Origin: Sphingomonas_E sp042693015
GTDB lineage: Bacteria > Pseudomonadota > Alphaproteobacteria > Sphingomonadales > Sphingomonadaceae
Direction of reading: 5' to 3'
Assembly: GCF_042693015.1 (NCBI RefSeq)
Contig: NZ_CP170544.1
Location: 2,356,001 to 2,420,000 of the forward strand
Length of the DNA: 64,000 bases
This document shows positions 36,093 through 46,057 of the stretch, one piece after another; position 1 is the stretch's first letter, and the number at the start of each line of letters is the position of its first letter. A program made the position numbers and the translations under genes. The notes below the pieces were generated by a model. The model was not told the origin of the DNA. It did no database searches and saw nothing but the letters and a program-made list of their open reading frames with translations.

Positions 36093-36476
36093 GTGTTTTC
36101 ACATGTAATGGTCGGCGCGCACGACGTTGACCAGTCGAAGGCCTTTTACGATGCGGTGCTGGGCGCGCTGGGCGCGAAGCCCGGCTTCGCTGACGACAAG
36201 GGCCGGGTGATCTACGTGCACGAAAATGCAATGTTCATGATCACCAGTCCGATCAACGGCGAGCCCGCGACCCATGCCAATGGCGGCACGATCGGCTTCG
36301 GTGCGATGTCGCCTGATCAGATCGACGCCTGGCACGCCGCCGGCGTCGCCAATGGCGGTACGACCTGTGAGAATGCACCCGGCTATCGCGAGGCGCCGTT
36401 CGGCAAATATTATCTCGCTTATCTGCGCGATCCTGCCGGCAACAAGCTCTGCGCCTTGCACCGCCCGGAGCAGTGA
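36093..36476 (+). CDS. VOC-family (glyoxalase/bleomycin-resistance-like) protein
   Basis: Encodes 127 residues of the vicinal-oxygen-chelate fold: FSHVMVGAHDVDQSKAFYDA at the start and YYLAYLRDPAGNKLCALHRP at the end. Metal ligands and substrate are uncertain. GTG 36093 follows AAGGAGA. It survives intact behind the adhC remnant, whose promoter was lost with the deletion, so its present expression source is unclear. Confidence 0.88.
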   Translation: MFSHVMVGAHDVDQSKAFYDAVLGALGAKPGFADDKGRVIYVHENAMFMITSPINGEPATHANGGTIGFGAMSPDQIDAWHAAGVANGGTTCENAPGYREAPFGKYYLAYLRDPAGNKLCALHRPEQ

Positions 36477-36484
36477 GATGCCAA

Positions 36485-36512
36485 GGCCCCGGCTTTGGCC
36501 GGGGCAGTTTTC
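36485..36512 (+). terminator. Intrinsic terminator after the VOC gene
   Basis: GCCCCGGC (36486-36493), loop TTTG, GCCGGGGC (36498-36505), then AGTTTTCC. Eight-bp perfect GC stem starting nine bases after the stop codon. Confidence 0.85.
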
Positions 36513-36650
36513 CATCGGAATGTCATGGGCGGGAATCGATAAGCCAAAACAACCATGGACGTTTACGCAGATCCTTCGAGAACCGCGATGCTCCGGCACC
36601 AACCCTCCAATACCGTCCTCACGGCGCCGCTTAGAACCCGCCACTCTCAA

Positions 36651-36715
36651 GAAGATGAATGTAGGGAAGGTTTCGGGGAGCCGAAATCGAGCTCGGAATG
36701 ACAGCTGTGGCGGCG
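36651..36715 (+). repeat. Dispersed intergenic repeat copy
   Basis: GAATGTAGGGAAGGTTTCGG, GGAGCCGAAATCGAGCTC and GGAATGACAGCTGTGGCGGC form a well-conserved member. It sits in the 356-base space between convergent VOC and FG-GAP genes, which otherwise holds only the terminator. Confidence 0.8.
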
Positions 36716-36832
36716 TTTCCAGTTTCGCGCTCTCCAAGCCTGACAGGTAGGCGCTCAGGTCAGGTTGAAGCGCTACGAATTACCGCAGTGCGCTGTTAAC
36801 TTGCATAACTGGCAACGCGCCGACGCTTCGTG

Positions 36833-38167
36833 TCAGCGCTTGGGCGTCAGCTTCCGAAATGGCGGCAGAGTTTTGAAATAGGCGCCGCGATCGGTGAGAA
36901 GCAGGCGCACCTGTGTTCCCCAGCCGCCGATCAAGACGTCCGGCTTTCCATCGCTATCAAGGTCACCCTGACCCATGCTCCAGCTCCGCCCCACAGTCGA
37001 TTGCGGCACGGCGTCGAGGGTGACGTCGGTGAAGCGCCCCGTCCCATCGTTGCGCCACGCGCGAATCTGGAGCGGCACGAAGCCTGGCACCTGGATAGCA
37101 CCGACCAACAGATCCTTGTGACCATCTCCGTCGAAATCGATGACGGTACCGGCCCAGCTCGAAAAGCTGTGGGCTGGAAGGCGCGTCGCGGTTTCGTCGC
37201 GGAAGCGGCCCTTCCCATCGTTTATCAACAGACGGGTTTGGGGATCCTTCTGCCAGCCATGGTTGTTGCTTGTGATGTTGAAGAAGACGATGTCGTTAAG
37301 GCCATCGCCGTTGGCGTCGAATACATGCACCTCGCGCGTTTCCAGCGGTTGGTTCAAGTCGAGGCGATCGGAGGCGTCGGAGAACCGCCCCTTGCCGTCG
37401 TTGATCAACAGGCGGTTGGTGAGCGATGGGCTGGCGAGGACCGCATCCAGATCACCGTCCTGATCCATGTCTGCCAAAGCGACTCCTTCGGTCTGATCGT
37501 TGCCGGCAGGCAGATGCGTGCGGGTAGCATCGACGAAATGGCCCGGACGCTTCCGATCGTTGAGGAACAGGAGATTATGGGCCGGCACAAACTTCGGGCC
37601 GTCATTTAGCTCGCCGGTGCTACCGATGAATATGTCGGGTAGGCCGTCGCCATTGACGTCGCCCACCGCCAGACCATTACCTTGGCTCATCGCAGGCAGT
37701 CGGTCGCTCACGTCGGTGAAACCGCCGCGGCCATCACCAAGGAACAATTGATGTGCCTCATCGGATTCCGAAACGAAAACCACGTCCATGATGCCGTCGC
37801 GATCAAAATCGGCCGCGCGCACATGCTCGCTGTCGTGGAAGGCTTCGCCGAATGCGCCTGGGCGATAGATCAGTCGACCGCCGCCTTCATTGATATAGAG
37901 GCGATTTGCGCCATATTCGACCGATAGTACCGCGTCCAGATCTCCGTCCCTATCAACGTCGATGAGAACCGAGTCCGTGGCATGAAGGCTCGGCGATAGC
38001 GGCACGTGGGTCGCCGTCGCATCGACGAATGCGGACGATGGGCGTTCCGGAATGAGCGCGAAGTCCTGCCGTGACGGGTCTTGCAGGCCCTTGTCGGCAG
38101 ATAGCGCCGTCACGGCAACGCAGGTGGAAGCCGTCAGAATTAGTGCACACATCACTGGTCGCGCCAT
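36833..38167 (-). CDS. Exported FG-GAP/VCBS beta-propeller protein
   Basis: Encodes 444 residues: signal peptide (MARPVMCALILTASTCVAVT) and seven FG-GAP blades, each with a calcium-loop motif such as DVDRDGDLDAVL, DFDRDGIMDVVF, DVNGDGLPDIFIG and DLDSDGKPDVLIGG. This predicts a secreted or periplasmic calcium-bound propeller, as used for ligand or protein binding. It closes a minus-strand series with an SDR, two GHL6 proteins and a TBDR, though the 211-base gap means it may be a separate transcript. Confidence 0.88.
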   Translation of the reverse strand: MARPVMCALILTASTCVAVTALSADKGLQDPSRQDFALIPERPSSAFVDATATHVPLSPSLHATDSVLIDVDRDGDLDAVLSVEYGANRLYINEGGGRLIYRPGAFGEAFHDSEHVRAADFDRDGIMDVVFVSESDEAHQLFLGDGRGGFTDVSDRLPAMSQGNGLAVGDVNGDGLPDIFIGSTGELNDGPKFVPAHNLLFLNDRKRPGHFVDATRTHLPAGNDQTEGVALADMDQDGDLDAVLASPSLTNRLLINDGKGRFSDASDRLDLNQPLETREVHVFDANGDGLNDIVFFNITSNNHGWQKDPQTRLLINDGKGRFRDETATRLPAHSFSSWAGTVIDFDGDGHKDLLVGAIQVPGFVPLQIRAWRNDGTGRFTDVTLDAVPQSTVGRSWSMGQGDLDSDGKPDVLIGGWGTQVRLLLTDRGAYFKTLPPFRKLTPKR

Positions 38168-38378
38168 AGTATCTCGCCTGCAGGTGGATGGAAGAAATTG
38201 CCGACTGTCACTTGGTGGCTGAATGGATCGGTGGTTGAGGTCAGGCTATTCCCGAGATCACTCCCGGCAAATCCGACCTTTATCGCGTGATGCCGGCTAG
38301 GCCGTCGAACGCGTACCTTGCGACGGCGCCCACCGTCCCGGCCAGGAGCCAGCGACTTCGATGGATCTCATCCTCGGC

Positions 38379-39155
38379 TCAACCGCGCATGAGGGAACCG
38401 CCATTGACGTCGATGATCGCCCCGTTGATCCAGCATCCATCATCCGACAGGAGCAGTGCCACCGTCGCTGCATGATCCTCGGACTCGCCGAGCCGCGTGT
38501 GAGGCGTGCGTGCCATGAAATGATCGCTCCATTTCTTGGCCTCGGAGGCATTGGCCTCCATCTGCATTTTCATTTCGCCGGTTACGGTGAATCCCGGTGC
38601 GAGGACATTCGCGGTAAGCCCCTCCTTGCCCCAGCGCGAAGCGACGTGCCGCATCAGCGCGTTAACTCCGGCCTTGGACATGGCGTAAGACGGGCGTGTC
38701 GGCTCGGCGCCATAAGCAGATCCCGAACTCGTATAGACGATCGCGGACGCGGGGTTCCTGAGCAGATGGGGCAGGACGGCGCGGGTGCAGAGGAGATGTC
38801 CCCGCAAATTGACCGCGATGGTGCGATCGAAAACCTCGAGATCGAGCGCCAGCGCATCGGAATCGCGCATGATGACGGCGAGATCGGCCGCATTCACGTG
38901 CGCACCGTCGAGACCTCCGAACCGATCGACGGCGGCCGCAACAGCGGCTTCGACCGTCGCTTCGTCGGATATGTCGACATAGACGGCGAAAGTCTCGCCG
39001 CCCGCTTCGCGCGCGACCTCTTCCGCGACCTTAAGGTTGATGTCGGCCGCGCAGACCCGCGCGCCCTCCGCCGCGAGGCGCCGGACGGTCGCAGCGCCAA
39101 TGCCGGTCGCGCTCCCGAAGACGATGATCCTGCGCCCGTTGAGCCTGTTCTTCAT
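38379..39155 (-). CDS. SDR-family oxidoreductase
   Basis: Encodes 258 residues: cofactor motif GSATGIG at 14-20, Asp38 region CAADIN preferring NAD, the usual NNAG replaced by VNAAD, and catalytic Tyr157 and Lys161 (YAMSK) with Ser143 or nearby. ATG 39155. It lies 62 bases after the GHL6 gene and is probably in the same transcript. A role in oxidising a hydroxy group of the substrate is inference. Confidence 0.9.
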   Translation of the reverse strand: MKNRLNGRRIIVFGSATGIGAATVRRLAAEGARVCAADINLKVAEEVAREAGGETFAVYVDISDEATVEAAVAAAVDRFGGLDGAHVNAADLAVIMRDSDALALDLEVFDRTIAVNLRGHLLCTRAVLPHLLRNPASAIVYTSSGSAYGAEPTRPSYAMSKAGVNALMRHVASRWGKEGLTANVLAPGFTVTGEMKMQMEANASEAKKWSDHFMARTPHTRLGESEDHAATVALLLSDDGCWINGAIIDVNGGSLMRG

Positions 39156-39217
39156 ACTTTACTCCACTCTTCAAACGATCTCAGCATTGTGATGTGCTTA
39201 TGTTAGCATGTCCGGGT

Positions 39218-41341
39218 TCAGCTGATCCGGATCGCCTCGAAATGCTTCACGGGAGGAAGATCGAACCACATATAGCCGTCCCCGCCCGGCTGCCCCGTGA
39301 TCATGACGCCGGCGCGCAAGGCCCGCGCTGATGCCAGAGTGGGATCGCGCAGCCCGAGGCGAAGACCGTGAAGCGTCGGCGGCTCCGAATAATCTCCTTG
39401 CCGCTGCCCGGCATAGTTGATCACATGCACCATCCAGGTGCCTGATTGACCCTGCCGCTCGATCGTGAGCTCTACCGCACCATTTCCTTCAAGCCTGACG
39501 AAGGCGGGTGGCGCATGGTGAACGATCAAGGCTCCCAGCAGGTCGCGATGGGCGGCCAGACCCTGGCGATAATAAAGAAGGTCCGGCTGCCAGGGGATGT
39601 GGACCGAGAGGCCCTTGCCGAACGGACGCGCCAGCACTCCAGGTGCCGATCGCACGGGCTCGCCTGCTGCAGGATAAGCGAATTCCGGAGGACCGAAGGG
39701 ATGGTCGGGCGCAAAGGAGATCAGGTTGCGCGCATCGCCCCGCGCCGTCGATGCGAAATAGGTGCCGTCGAGCGGAATGCGGCCGCCGCCATAGAGCGAT
39801 GCATCGCCTGCGAGCGACCAGCCATGGGCCGGCTCTTCCGCCCCGAACGCTGCGACCGGGCTCGACGCGAGAGCCGGGATATCGCGCGATTTCCCCGCTT
39901 CATCGAGCGACCCCGTCTTGCCGGTGGCGATCAGCAGCCCACCACGCGCGACAAACGCATCAAGCACCCGGGCCTGTTCGTCGCTCAACTTCCTGGCATC
40001 GGGCGCCAACAGCACGTCGATGCCGTCGAGCACCGCCGCGCCCTGCCGGGCAAGGCGGCCGCGGTCGACATACAGGAAGGGAATTCGCAGATTGACGAGC
40101 GCCAGATAGGCACCGCGATGCGCTTCCGAAACGCTCTCCTTGCCGCCCGTGAGTTCGACGTTCGGCCCCAACAGCCCCACGCGTGAGGCCGGCCTCAACC
40201 CGGCATAGAATTGCTCGTTCGCCTCATGCCAGTGATAGAGCTCCGACACCGGCTTCAGCCAAGACTGGTCGACCTGGTCGGAAAGCGTGCCGATCAGATA
40301 AAGATCGAGTTTGCCCCCGGTTCCGAGCGCCTGAGCGAAACGCAGCATATGGTTGGCCGCGGTTTCGGTCGTCTCACGCCAGGGATAGTCGATATGCGCC
40401 GTCGAGGTCGCAGAGAAGGGGCGTCCGGGCGCAACGCTCTTGATCCAGCGGATCTGCTCGCCCATCGCGTAGGGCCATTCGGGCGCCGGCCGGTCGACCC
40501 GCCGCTGCACCTCGCCGCGCGCGATCTCGCCAACCCCAAAGTCCATCAGCGCCGCGTCGGGGCGCAACTGCCGGACGAGCGTAATCGTCCGTTTGGAAAG
40601 CTCGCTTTGCGTCCGTCTCTGAAACGCGACATAGGCCTGCCAGTCAGGATCGTCGGGCCCGTCGCTCGCCGGCAGGTCGAGACCGTAAAGCTCGCGAAAG
40701 CGGCCGCTGCAATTCCTGCAGACGCAGATGCCATGATCGACGTTGCTGTAGTCGGTCCGCGTATAGCCGACCATGTTGAAGAATAGCCCGTCCAGCGGAT
40801 AGAGCCGGAGCGCCTCTTCGATAATGCGCAACGCATAGTCTTGCGCCCAGCCGCCATTGGGGCAGGCCTGGTAGGAACCGGCATATTCCCGGGCCGATCC
40901 GTCGCGGTTGCGCATGAACCAGTCGGGGTGCGCATCATAGACCGGCTTCATCGCCTTGGAGAGATCGAAGCGGCCGACGAAGCTCAATCCCTCGCGATGG
41001 GCAGCTGCGATCATCTTGCCCGCGAAGTCGCCTTTCATGTGGCGGTTGCGAAAATGCAGGGGAAGCCTGGTCGGATAGAATGCAACGATCCCGCCGACGT
41101 TCGAAACGAGCGTGTTCGCGCCGAACGCCCGGACGTCCCGCGCAATCGTCGCCGGGTCCTGGCGTGCGTCGATCTCGCGCAGATTGGTCTGGAGGATGCG
41201 ATATTCTTTCTTCCACCAGTCCTTGTCGGGCGATCCGGCGGTCATCGCGCCGGCGGGTCCCAGCGGCAATGCAAGCGAAACGCCCGCCATCGCGCCTTTG
41301 AAAATGTCGCGGCGCGACGCCCGCAATTGTCGATCGTTCAT
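39218..41341 (-). CDS. GHL6-type putative glycoside hydrolase, Tat-exported (copy A)
   Basis: Encodes 707 residues: twin-arginine signal (SRRDIFKGAMAGVSLALP), a TIM-barrel-like N-terminal part of the 'hypothetical glycosyl hydrolase 6' type (ILQTNLREIDARQDPATIAR, LYPLDGLFFNMVGYTRTDYS, CRNCSGRF), and a GH42-like trimerisation domain (VLLAPDARKLSDEQARVLDA, ending FVARGGLLIATG). No activity is established for GHL6. The two cysteines of CVCRNC may form a zinc or disulfide site. ATG 41341 is 32 bases after its paralogue. It is predicted to cleave a glycosidic bond outside the cytoplasm; the substrate is unknown. Confidence 0.87.
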   Translation of the reverse strand: MNDRQLRASRRDIFKGAMAGVSLALPLGPAGAMTAGSPDKDWWKKEYRILQTNLREIDARQDPATIARDVRAFGANTLVSNVGGIVAFYPTRLPLHFRNRHMKGDFAGKMIAAAHREGLSFVGRFDLSKAMKPVYDAHPDWFMRNRDGSAREYAGSYQACPNGGWAQDYALRIIEEALRLYPLDGLFFNMVGYTRTDYSNVDHGICVCRNCSGRFRELYGLDLPASDGPDDPDWQAYVAFQRRTQSELSKRTITLVRQLRPDAALMDFGVGEIARGEVQRRVDRPAPEWPYAMGEQIRWIKSVAPGRPFSATSTAHIDYPWRETTETAANHMLRFAQALGTGGKLDLYLIGTLSDQVDQSWLKPVSELYHWHEANEQFYAGLRPASRVGLLGPNVELTGGKESVSEAHRGAYLALVNLRIPFLYVDRGRLARQGAAVLDGIDVLLAPDARKLSDEQARVLDAFVARGGLLIATGKTGSLDEAGKSRDIPALASSPVAAFGAEEPAHGWSLAGDASLYGGGRIPLDGTYFASTARGDARNLISFAPDHPFGPPEFAYPAAGEPVRSAPGVLARPFGKGLSVHIPWQPDLLYYRQGLAAHRDLLGALIVHHAPPAFVRLEGNGAVELTIERQGQSGTWMVHVINYAGQRQGDYSEPPTLHGLRLGLRDPTLASARALRAGVMITGQPGGDGYMWFDLPPVKHFEAIRIS

Positions 41342-41373
41342 GCTATCTCCCTGAAGCGCGCCGCGTTCATGCT

Positions 41374-43569
41374 TCACACCAAGTCGACTGCTACGACTTC
41401 ATGGACAAGGATATCGGCAATCGTGACGCTGAGCTCGCGGCCTGAGACGGCGAAGTCGATCGCGCGGCCCGCCTCGAGCAGACGTACGCCGACGGGTTTC
41501 CGCCCTTCCGGCAGAAGCAGGGTGACGCGATAGGGACCTGTGCGGATCGGTTCGCGATAGCTCCCACGCATCGTCATGGGATTGTTGAGATTGACGAGAT
41601 GCGCCGCAACCGACGCTTCCTGTCGCCAATATGCGATATCGACCATCCCGGGGCCCTCGACCTGAAGCGGCTGCGGAGCCTGATGTGCCCATGCGACGGC
41701 GGCGCCCAGGAGGCGCAGATGATCCCCATGGGAAAGCTCGGCGAAGCTGCGATCCAGGTCCATCGGCATGTAGACGACCCGCCCTGCTCCGGCCCGCCGG
41801 GCAATCATCATCGCGATGTCGCTCGAACGCTGTTCGGTGAAGACGCGCTCCATCGGCAGGTCCGGATAAGATGGAATGAGCGACACCGCCACCTCGGCGG
41901 GCGTCCGGACGGCGACGGGCAGGCGTGCCACTGGTCCGATCATCCGTCGCACGCTGCCGAAGCCCGCCACCGCTGAATGACGCGTATCGACGGCCAGATA
42001 GGCGTTGCGAAGCGGTGCTTCGGCTTTGCCTGCAACCGAACATCCAAAGAGATCCGCGAGCCCGAAATTCGCGCGGCGCCGTCCTGTCTCGTCGTAAAGC
42101 GATGTCTCGTGGGTCGCCACCAGGCGGCCGCCGCGCTGGACGAAGTGGCGCAGCGCATCGCACTGCCTGTCGGAGAGCACCGCAGCGTTCGCCAACACCA
42201 GCGTCCTGAAGCGCGCGAGCTGGTCGGTCGAGAGCAACGCATCGTCGATCATCTCGAACGGCAGTCTCGCCTCGAGCAAGGCCTGATAAAAGCCTTTCTC
42301 GTGACCCTCCAGCCGCTGGCGATCCTTCCAGCCGCCGAGAAAGGCCGGCGTGCGGCTCGATATTACCAGCCCGATCTCGGCGAGATTGGCGGTATTGCGC
42401 AGATAACGCTCATGCGCGTGATGCCAGTCGTAGAGCTCGCGAACGACTGCCATCCAGCGCGTGTCGAGCGGCTTGGCATTGAACTTCGTCACCCATGGGA
42501 GCGCGCCTTGCGCAATCGAGCCGGCAGCCCAGATGCGTATCTCCGCCGGATCCTGGACCGAATCCTTCCAGCGATAGCGCTCCTCGACCCCGACCGAGAT
42601 GATCTGGCCCACCGGCTTGCCGGGCAGGAAGGCGCGCAACGCCTTCACATAGCGGCCCGCGCCCCAGGCCTCGGGCCCCGTCGACCAGAGATCGTGCCCC
42701 GCCGAGCGCGCCTGTCGGTCGCCAAAAGCCAAAGGCAGGCGCTTTGCGAGTGCAGCGCCGTCGAGATCCACGAGACCGCGACGATCGCTGCCGGGAATGA
42801 AAAACGCATCGGGGCGATGGCGACTTGCAGCCACGTTCCAGCGGTCGATCAGCGCGAAGAGGCGCTCCGACACCCATGCGGCATAAGCCCGACCCTCGGG
42901 CGTGGAGGGGTCGGGGTTGGCGGGTACGTCCTCACCCGTCGCCGCCCGATACAGCGATTGACAGCTGGCGCAATGGCACGTTCCGCTGCCATTCCAGCGA
43001 TTGCCGAAAAAACCGTCGACGGGATAGCGCGCGCCGATCTCCTCGATGACGCGCGGCATCAGATCGAAATTATAGCCGCCATAAGCGCATGTGAGCGTGA
43101 GATCCGGCGAGCTGGCATGGTGTTGCGGTTCGCCGCTGGCATTGATCAGCGCCCATTCGGGATGGGCCGCGGCGACGTTCGCGTTCATGGCGTGAGGATC
43201 GATCCGCGCCAGGACCCGGAGCCCCATGCTCTTGCAGGCCGCAACCATCTCGCCGAACGGATCCTGGCCCGCGTCGAGGCCGCGGGCGCGGCCATGATCC
43301 GGAATGTCGGTCGGATAGAAGGCAATTCCGCCGCCGGCGCTCAGGCAAACCCCGTCTGCATGGATCGACCGGAAATAATCGAGCCAGAAATCCTTGTCGT
43401 AGCGGCCCGGATCGTCCTCGGTAAAAGCAAGCTGGAACCAACGCATCGGCTCCTTCGCCCAGGCGCCGGCAGTCGGTGCCAGTGAGCCGCCGCCAGCCAC
43501 GAGCGCTCCGGGCATAGCGGTAAGAAGCGCGCCCGATGCTGCGAGGAAGTCCCGCCGACCAATCAGCAT
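41374..43569 (-). CDS. GHL6-type putative glycoside hydrolase, Tat-exported (copy B)
   Basis: Encodes 731 residues, a diverged paralogue of the adjacent GHL6 protein: twin-arginine signal (IGRRDFLAASGALLTAMPG), GHL6 barrel (DKDFWLDYFRSIHADGVCLS, YPVDGFFGNRWNGSGTCHC, CHCASCQSLYR), then the trimerisation-like domain (LVLANAAVLSDRQCDALRHF, VQRGGRLVATHE). ATG 43569 is chosen for the signal. It lies 103 bases after the TBDR gene. Two paralogues in tandem suggest two linkages or a heteromer; both statements are inference. Confidence 0.87.
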   Translation of the reverse strand: MLIGRRDFLAASGALLTAMPGALVAGGGSLAPTAGAWAKEPMRWFQLAFTEDDPGRYDKDFWLDYFRSIHADGVCLSAGGGIAFYPTDIPDHGRARGLDAGQDPFGEMVAACKSMGLRVLARIDPHAMNANVAAAHPEWALINASGEPQHHASSPDLTLTCAYGGYNFDLMPRVIEEIGARYPVDGFFGNRWNGSGTCHCASCQSLYRAATGEDVPANPDPSTPEGRAYAAWVSERLFALIDRWNVAASRHRPDAFFIPGSDRRGLVDLDGAALAKRLPLAFGDRQARSAGHDLWSTGPEAWGAGRYVKALRAFLPGKPVGQIISVGVEERYRWKDSVQDPAEIRIWAAGSIAQGALPWVTKFNAKPLDTRWMAVVRELYDWHHAHERYLRNTANLAEIGLVISSRTPAFLGGWKDRQRLEGHEKGFYQALLEARLPFEMIDDALLSTDQLARFRTLVLANAAVLSDRQCDALRHFVQRGGRLVATHETSLYDETGRRRANFGLADLFGCSVAGKAEAPLRNAYLAVDTRHSAVAGFGSVRRMIGPVARLPVAVRTPAEVAVSLIPSYPDLPMERVFTEQRSSDIAMMIARRAGAGRVVYMPMDLDRSFAELSHGDHLRLLGAAVAWAHQAPQPLQVEGPGMVDIAYWRQEASVAAHLVNLNNPMTMRGSYREPIRTGPYRVTLLLPEGRKPVGVRLLEAGRAIDFAVSGRELSVTIADILVHEVVAVDLV

Positions 43570-43672
43570 GGCCCCATACCTGCGCGGCAGCGCGAAGCCG
43601 CTTCCGCCCAAGATGCCGATTGCAGGGGACGGCCGACCGGCCGTCCCCTCATTTTGCCGCGGTTGGTGAACC

Positions 43673-46057
43673 TCACCATCCGAAGCGCATCGTAAATCCG
43701 AACTCGCGCGGGGCGGTGATCGTCGCGGACCGGTAACCGGAGTCGAACGGGATCGTGCCGAACGCTTCGAGTCCTTCGATAGCATTCGTGGACACCTGGG
43801 AATTGCCCTGACTGACGCGGAGGGCTCGCGTCTGGTCGAGCAGATTCTTCACGAAGAGGTTGAGTTCCCACTTCGAGTCCGGTCCGCGAAGGCCGACGAA
43901 CAGATCGATCTTGGTGAAATCGCGATAGCGATAATTTGTATTGGTCGAATTATAACCCGGCCGATAGGACAAGAGGCCACGGACGAAGGGCGTATAGTCG
44001 CCCACCGGAAAACGCATCTCGCCGTCCGTCGAGAGGCTGAACTTGGGCACTTCGGAAATCCGGTCGTTACGCGCGCAGGTCGCAACCTGCGCCGTTCCCG
44101 GCACGCTCGGCGGACCGTCGGCATCGGGCACGCCATCTCCGTTGTAATCGTTACAATAGAGCATCGCGTTGTCGTAATGGGCATCCGCATAAGCAGCATT
44201 GATGTTGAAGTCGATCCAGCTCGCCAGACGCGTGAGAAGCTGGACCTCGACGCCCTTGCTGATCGCGGGGCCGTAGGTGGGCAGCGGCGCTGAAGCGGGG
44301 TCGACTTGTCCCGCAATGCCCGACGAGTTTGTCGTCAACGAGGGCGCAAAGTCGATATAGTTCTTGAAGGTCTGGTAGAAGGCCGCGACGTTGAGCGTCA
44401 CCCGGCGATCAAACAGATTGCTCTTCACCCCGATTTCGAAACCGTCCGAGGTCTCGTCGGGCGTGCTCAGATATTGCGGGTCCAGTGGCGCGGTGACCCC
44501 GGTCGCCGCCACCCCCGGACGGAACGAGCGCCCGTAATTGCCGTAGACCGTGAGATCGGGATTGACCTCCCAGGTGATCGTGGCACCACCGGTCAGGCCG
44601 TCGGGCTTGACCGTGCTCGGAGTGGTCGTGTCGATACCAAAGGCCGGGATCTGGAGACGCTGCGTGCGCTTTGTCTTGCCCCAGGTCTGGCGGAGACCAC
44701 CCATCACGCTCAGACCGTCGACGATTTCATATCCCAGCGATCCCGATATCGCATAGGATTTGCTGGTGATCGGCAGCGTTACCTGGACGGGGACCGGCAC
44801 GACGAAGATCTGCGGCGGTACCGGTCCTGGCGCGGTCATGCCGGGGAAGATCGAGCCAAACGGATCGGTCAGGAAATAGTCGTTCTGCTGGTCCACCCGA
44901 ACGTCGTGGAAAGTCGAATAGTCATAATTGCCGCTGATCGCCCAGATCAGCTTCGAGTCAGGCACCGATTGCAGACGGAGCTCCGACGACCACAGATCAT
45001 ATGGTGTCCGGACTCGCTGCATCAGCGTATGATCAGGCACCGCATTGCCGTCGTCCTGATCGCGCAACTGGTCGAGCCGGGTCCGTTGATAACCGCCATT
45101 GAATGCCAGCTGCGCCCACTCGAAATCATAATTCGCATTGAGCGTGACAATATGGCTCTCGTTCTGGAAGCGAAGCGGTCCTTCGCTCACCGCAAGCCGG
45201 TCGGACAACTCGATTGCCGGCCCGCTGCGTAGCGGGAAGAAGCTGTTGGGGCTGGGCTGATTGCCGGCCCCAAACACCGCGCGGAACGGGCGGACGTCGG
45301 TGTAAAGATATTGGTAGACGAGATCGGCCCGGAAGTCCGGCGTCGGTTCCCAGGCGAGCGAGAGGCGGGCGCTCAGCGTCTCGTTATAGGATTTGCGCCC
45401 GTCGATATTCTTGACCTGCGAGGCGCGATTGCGATCCGAGAGGAAGGCCGCGCGCAACGCGAGCTCGTCGCTGACCAGCGGAATGGAGGCGGCGCCCTGA
45501 ACATTATAGGCGTCGCGGTCGGTCAGCGCGGCCTGGACATAGCCGGTGGGCCGCGAAAGATCGGGTCGGGCCGTGCCGATCACGATCGATCCCGCCGGCG
45601 ACACCCTTCCACGAAAAAGACTCTGCGGCCCCCTCAGGACCTGGATCTGGTCGATATCGTAGATGGCGCTGAAGAAGGTATTCGGGTCGACATCGATTTC
45701 GTTGAAATAGACCTGAACGGCATCGCTCGAGCCACTGTCCGGGTTGAAGGAAATACCGCGCAGCGTTGCGACATTGCTGCGGCCATCAGCGTTTTCGAGC
45801 GACAGTCCGGGGACCGTGTTCTGGATCTCCTTGATGTCGAAAAGGTTGAGCCGCGCGATCTCGTCGCCCGATACGACGTCGACTGCCACCGGTGTGTCGA
45901 TCAGCGTCTCCGCACGACGGGTCGCGGTCACGACGATCTCGGCCGCATCCACGCCAGCGGCGTCCGCGCCCTCCGTCTGGGCCATGAGCGGCCCTGCCCC
46001 AACAAAGGCACTGGCCGAAGCCAGCAGCAAGATACGCATTGTTTGAAAATCTGTCAC
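43673..46057 (-). CDS. TonB-dependent receptor
   Basis: Encodes 794 residues: signal (MRILLLASASAFVGAGPLMA), TonB-box-like AAEIVVTATRRAETLIDT, plug with VDVVSGDEIARLNL and QIQVLRGPQSLFRGRVSPAG, barrel ending PREFGFTMRFGW. Of the oligomer-type receptors common in sphingomonads; the substrate is not readable. GTG 46057 has GGAGG six to seven bases upstream. It heads a minus-strand group with the GHL6 pair and probably imports their product or substrate. Confidence 0.92.
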   Translation of the reverse strand: MTDFQTMRILLLASASAFVGAGPLMAQTEGADAAGVDAAEIVVTATRRAETLIDTPVAVDVVSGDEIARLNLFDIKEIQNTVPGLSLENADGRSNVATLRGISFNPDSGSSDAVQVYFNEIDVDPNTFFSAIYDIDQIQVLRGPQSLFRGRVSPAGSIVIGTARPDLSRPTGYVQAALTDRDAYNVQGAASIPLVSDELALRAAFLSDRNRASQVKNIDGRKSYNETLSARLSLAWEPTPDFRADLVYQYLYTDVRPFRAVFGAGNQPSPNSFFPLRSGPAIELSDRLAVSEGPLRFQNESHIVTLNANYDFEWAQLAFNGGYQRTRLDQLRDQDDGNAVPDHTLMQRVRTPYDLWSSELRLQSVPDSKLIWAISGNYDYSTFHDVRVDQQNDYFLTDPFGSIFPGMTAPGPVPPQIFVVPVPVQVTLPITSKSYAISGSLGYEIVDGLSVMGGLRQTWGKTKRTQRLQIPAFGIDTTTPSTVKPDGLTGGATITWEVNPDLTVYGNYGRSFRPGVAATGVTAPLDPQYLSTPDETSDGFEIGVKSNLFDRRVTLNVAAFYQTFKNYIDFAPSLTTNSSGIAGQVDPASAPLPTYGPAISKGVEVQLLTRLASWIDFNINAAYADAHYDNAMLYCNDYNGDGVPDADGPPSVPGTAQVATCARNDRISEVPKFSLSTDGEMRFPVGDYTPFVRGLLSYRPGYNSTNTNYRYRDFTKIDLFVGLRGPDSKWELNLFVKNLLDQTRALRVSQGNSQVSTNAIEGLEAFGTIPFDSGYRSATITAPREFGFTMRFGW

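Noticed and set aside
41977..43485. A 502-codon plus-strand open frame inside the GHL6 copy B gene
   Set aside because: Antisense to a clear Tat-exported protein; no recognisable domain.
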